DNA of 64,000 nucleotides. Origin: an uncultured Granulosicoccaceae bacterium. GTDB taxonomy: Bacteria; Pseudomonadota; Gammaproteobacteria; Granulosicoccales; Granulosicoccaceae. Position 1 is the first letter of the stretch; each line of letters opens with the position of its first letter. The stretch is taken from the NCBI GenBank assembly GCA_938035525.1, contig CALHOI010000041.1, positions 1-64,000 of the forward strand, in the 5' to 3' direction. The notes beneath the pieces were generated by a model. That model saw only the letters and a program-made list of their open reading frames with translations. It searched no databases and had not been told where the DNA came from. The translations under genes were made by a program, and so were the position numbers. Positions 62,195 through 64,000 of this stretch are shown here, piece by piece.

Positions 62195-63667
62195 ATGTTA
62201 AAAGGAAAGCCAAAGACGATCTTTTGGTGTTCGGGGGTGCTAATCGTGTCATCATTATTTACCGCAAATAGCCACGGCCAACAGAGCATAGAAAACAACA
62301 TTCAAAAAGGTGTTGTTATAGCCGGAGAGCAGCAACCGCCAAGTAGCCTTGTTGAGCGCATGCAAGAAGACAATGTGCCTGGGGTTAGCATTGCTGTTTT
62401 AAAAGATGGCAAGTTAGCCTGGGCCAAGGGTTTTGGTATTGCGAACAGTAAAACCAAACAAGAAATTGATGCGAATACACTGTTTCAAGCAGGCTCTATC
62501 AGTAAGCCGATCGCAGCTTTGGCTGCATTAAAAATAGTTGAGCAAGGCAAAGTCGCACTCGATGAAAATGTGAATAACTACTTGTCGGGTTGGCAGGTCG
62601 AAAGCAGCAGCTCAAATGAAGATCATTCCACTGAACAAAATCCAGTCACCCTTCGGCAATTGCTGAGTCACACTGCAGGCTTATCCGTGCATGGATTTCC
62701 TGGGTATGCAACAGGAAGCGATTTACCAAGCACAGTCGAGGTGCTGCAGGGTAAAGGCAATACAGACCCTGTTGAGGTCACAATGACACCGGGCAGTGAA
62801 TGGCGCTACTCGGGTGGTGGTTATACCGTGATGCAACTAGTTGTTGAGCAAGTAACCGGTCAAAGCTTTGCTGACTTTACAGATCAAACTATTCTGCGTC
62901 CCATGGGTATGACCAGCAGTACGTTTCAACATCAATTGCCGAAAGAGCTTAAACAACGAACCAGTGCCGCTTTTGATGGTCACGGCAAAATGTATTCTGT
63001 TGTTTACAATGATTACCCTGAAAAAGCGGCCGCGGGCCTCTGGACAACACCGTCGGATATTTTGCGATATGCAGCCCATATGCAAGAGATAATGCTAGGT
63101 AAGCAAAACGGCATATTAAAAAAGACTACATTAGAGCAAATTTTTTCAAAGCATCAAAATAACTGGGGTCTAGCGCCGGTCATATTTGATGTCGACGACG
63201 AGCTCGGCTTTGGCCATGGTGGTAAAAACCTTGGTTTCACTAATGAGTTTAACGCGTTGATCAGCAAGCAAGATGGCGTTGTTGTGATGGCAAACGGTGA
63301 CAATGCCGGTAAGCTTATTCATGAAGTCATGGTGACACTGTCCAAGCGCTATAACATTGGGTTTACTAAACAAAAGGTCATCAATGCTGTTGCCATGAGC
63401 AAGCAGGATCTCGCAGTGTATGAAGGTGACTACTTAATGTTGACCGACATCAACTATGACGGAGATTTTATCTCCCGGGTTCGCGTGGTTGATGATGAGC
63501 TGACTATTATAAATCCTTCCGTTGATAAAGCAGCCAGGCTTTTCCCAGAGAGTCGATCAAAATTTGTCAGCGCATTATCTGGCACCGACTTTTCCTTTAA
63601 TTTTGATGGTAGTGAAGTCATAGGATTCACCGCTGCGGGGCGATTTGAAAGCAAAAAAATAAAATAA
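62195..63667 (+). CDS. Class C beta-lactamase-like serine hydrolase
   Basis: 490 residues. A signal peptide ends near NSHGQ (about 29). The PF00144 domain has the SxxK motif SISK (101-104), the second motif YSG (205-207) in WRYSGGGYTVMQ, and the third motif HGGKNLG in place of KTG. FQAGSISKPIAALAALKIVEQG and LSHTAGLSVHGFPGY are typical. A C-terminal extension (about 400-490) forms a lipocalin-like beta region. Relatives include esterases, D-aminopeptidases and penicillin-binding proteins; the substrate is unknown. GGAGAT precedes the ATG. Confidence 0.88.
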   Translation: MLKGKPKTIFWCSGVLIVSSLFTANSHGQQSIENNIQKGVVIAGEQQPPSSLVERMQEDNVPGVSIAVLKDGKLAWAKGFGIANSKTKQEIDANTLFQAGSISKPIAALAALKIVEQGKVALDENVNNYLSGWQVESSSSNEDHSTEQNPVTLRQLLSHTAGLSVHGFPGYATGSDLPSTVEVLQGKGNTDPVEVTMTPGSEWRYSGGGYTVMQLVVEQVTGQSFADFTDQTILRPMGMTSSTFQHQLPKELKQRTSAAFDGHGKMYSVVYNDYPEKAAAGLWTTPSDILRYAAHMQEIMLGKQNGILKKTTLEQIFSKHQNNWGLAPVIFDVDDELGFGHGGKNLGFTNEFNALISKQDGVVVMANGDNAGKLIHEVMVTLSKRYNIGFTKQKVINAVAMSKQDLAVYEGDYLMLTDINYDGDFISRVRVVDDELTIINPSVDKAARLFPESRSKFVSALSGTDFSFNFDGSEVIGFTAAGRFESKKIK

Positions 63668-63694
63668 CGAATTTCACAAAAGGCGCAAAGCATA

Positions 63695-63856
63695 ATGCAA
63701 GACTTTTGGCATTGGGTTGTCTTTAAGCGCGCTAATGGTAATGCATGCGTGCTTGATTCAGCCAGTAGCTTGGCTACCAATCTTCGGCAGGATTTTGATG
63801 CAATGACACCCAAGTGGTTTATTGAGGTGCAAAGCACAAAACAGAAGTCCGAATGA
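63695..63856 (+). CDS. Possible 53-residue small protein
   Basis: Not in the ORF track. It runs from the ATG at 63695 to the TGA at 63856: MQDFWHWVVFKRANGNACVL to VQSTKQKSE. AAAGG lies about 11 bases upstream. Composition is protein-like (WHWVVFKR, LRQDFDAMTPKWF). It lies 27 bases after the serine hydrolase on the same strand. No family recognised. Confidence 0.45.
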   Translation: MQDFWHWVVFKRANGNACVLDSASSLATNLRQDFDAMTPKWFIEVQSTKQKSE

Positions 63857-64000
63857 ATACAGAAGTTCTGATATCAGCCATTCTTCCAATAGACTTTCTT
63901 CATTTTAGTGTGTAGCTTGCTTGATTGCTAAGCGGCGTAATAGCGCTAGTGTGGTTATAAAAATTGAAGTAGATGTTTAGGATGGTAGATTGATGAGATT

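Noticed and set aside
1-64000. CRISPR arrays, tRNA/rRNA genes, transposases, phage genes
   Set aside because: Looked for on both strands; no regularly spaced repeats, cloverleaf-like segments, transposase motifs or phage structural genes were seen by eye. A tRNAscan/Infernal run would be decisive.

Overview
The window reads as a chromosomal segment of a Gammaproteobacterium, probably a free-living aquatic one. Evidence: the pilT/pilU locus divergent from yggS-(tal)-proC-yggT (an arrangement typical of pseudomonads and relatives), a gspCDEF type II secretion operon, BipA/TypA, ZapE, a single-chain L-serine dehydratase, two Slp-type outer-membrane lipoproteins, and a secreted protein with a GlyGly-CTERM-like tail. 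Base composition looks close to half GC. I cannot assign a genus. I found no rRNA, tRNA, CRISPR array, insertion sequence or prophage. The only clearly mobile-looking item is a small toxin-antitoxin pair at about 26.2-26.9 kb.

Layout. 0-2.3 kb: a Gld-like ABC exporter operon on the minus strand (ATPase, permease, GldG-like protein cut by the window edge). 2.4-9 kb: a DesA-type fatty-acid desaturase, ribosomal proteins L28 and L33 with a good terminator, folB, a MidA-type methyltransferase, uppP, and small membrane, secreted and VanZ-like proteins. 9-16.8 kb: a CCA-adding enzyme divergent from a lipoprotein aminopeptidase, the GlyGly-CTERM protein, a LysR regulator, an NDUFA9-like dehydrogenase, an unknown membrane protein and a lipoprotein. 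16.9-25.5 kb: pncB, an aminotransferase, a ferredoxin, a Na+/H+ antiporter, a YgjP-like metallopeptidase, a MotA-like/PilZ-like/ZapE cluster and a LysE exporter. 25.5-27 kb: gene-poor accessory DNA with the toxin-antitoxin module. 27-28.9 kb: typA, read from a TTG start behind a perfect TATAAT box.

29.1-36.9 kb is a compact purine-catabolism run on the plus strand: adenine deaminase, xanthine dehydrogenase XdhA/XdhB with its maturation factor XdhC, 5-hydroxyisourate hydrolase and an amidohydrolase. Together they would take adenine to hypoxanthine, xanthine and urate, and then process hydroxyisourate. The urate oxidase step is absent from the window. 37.6-44.2 kb holds tandem Slp lipoproteins, a secreted trypsin-like protease, serine dehydratase, a CopD-like membrane protein, and a translationally coupled msrA-ppk2 pair preceded by an excellent CRP-type palindrome. 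44.3-50.3 kb is gspCDEF, without the pseudopilin and inner-platform genes. 50.9-57.5 kb has a lysine-tailed HU-like protein, yggT, proC, transaldolase and yggS, divergent from pilT and pilU.

57.7-63.9 kb includes a lysine-tailed TfoX-domain protein, a galacturonokinase-like GHMP kinase followed by a sugar-1-phosphate nucleotidyltransferase (a candidate two-step uronic-acid salvage route), an exported-protein gene broken by an apparent 1-base deletion, thymidine kinase, a class-C beta-lactamase-like serine hydrolase and a 53-codon ORF.

The observations most worth following are the GHMP kinase/nucleotidyltransferase pair, the purine operon with a missing step, the orphan MotA-like/PilZ-like pair next to zapE, and the two unrelated proteins that carry histone-H1-like lysine/alanine tails.
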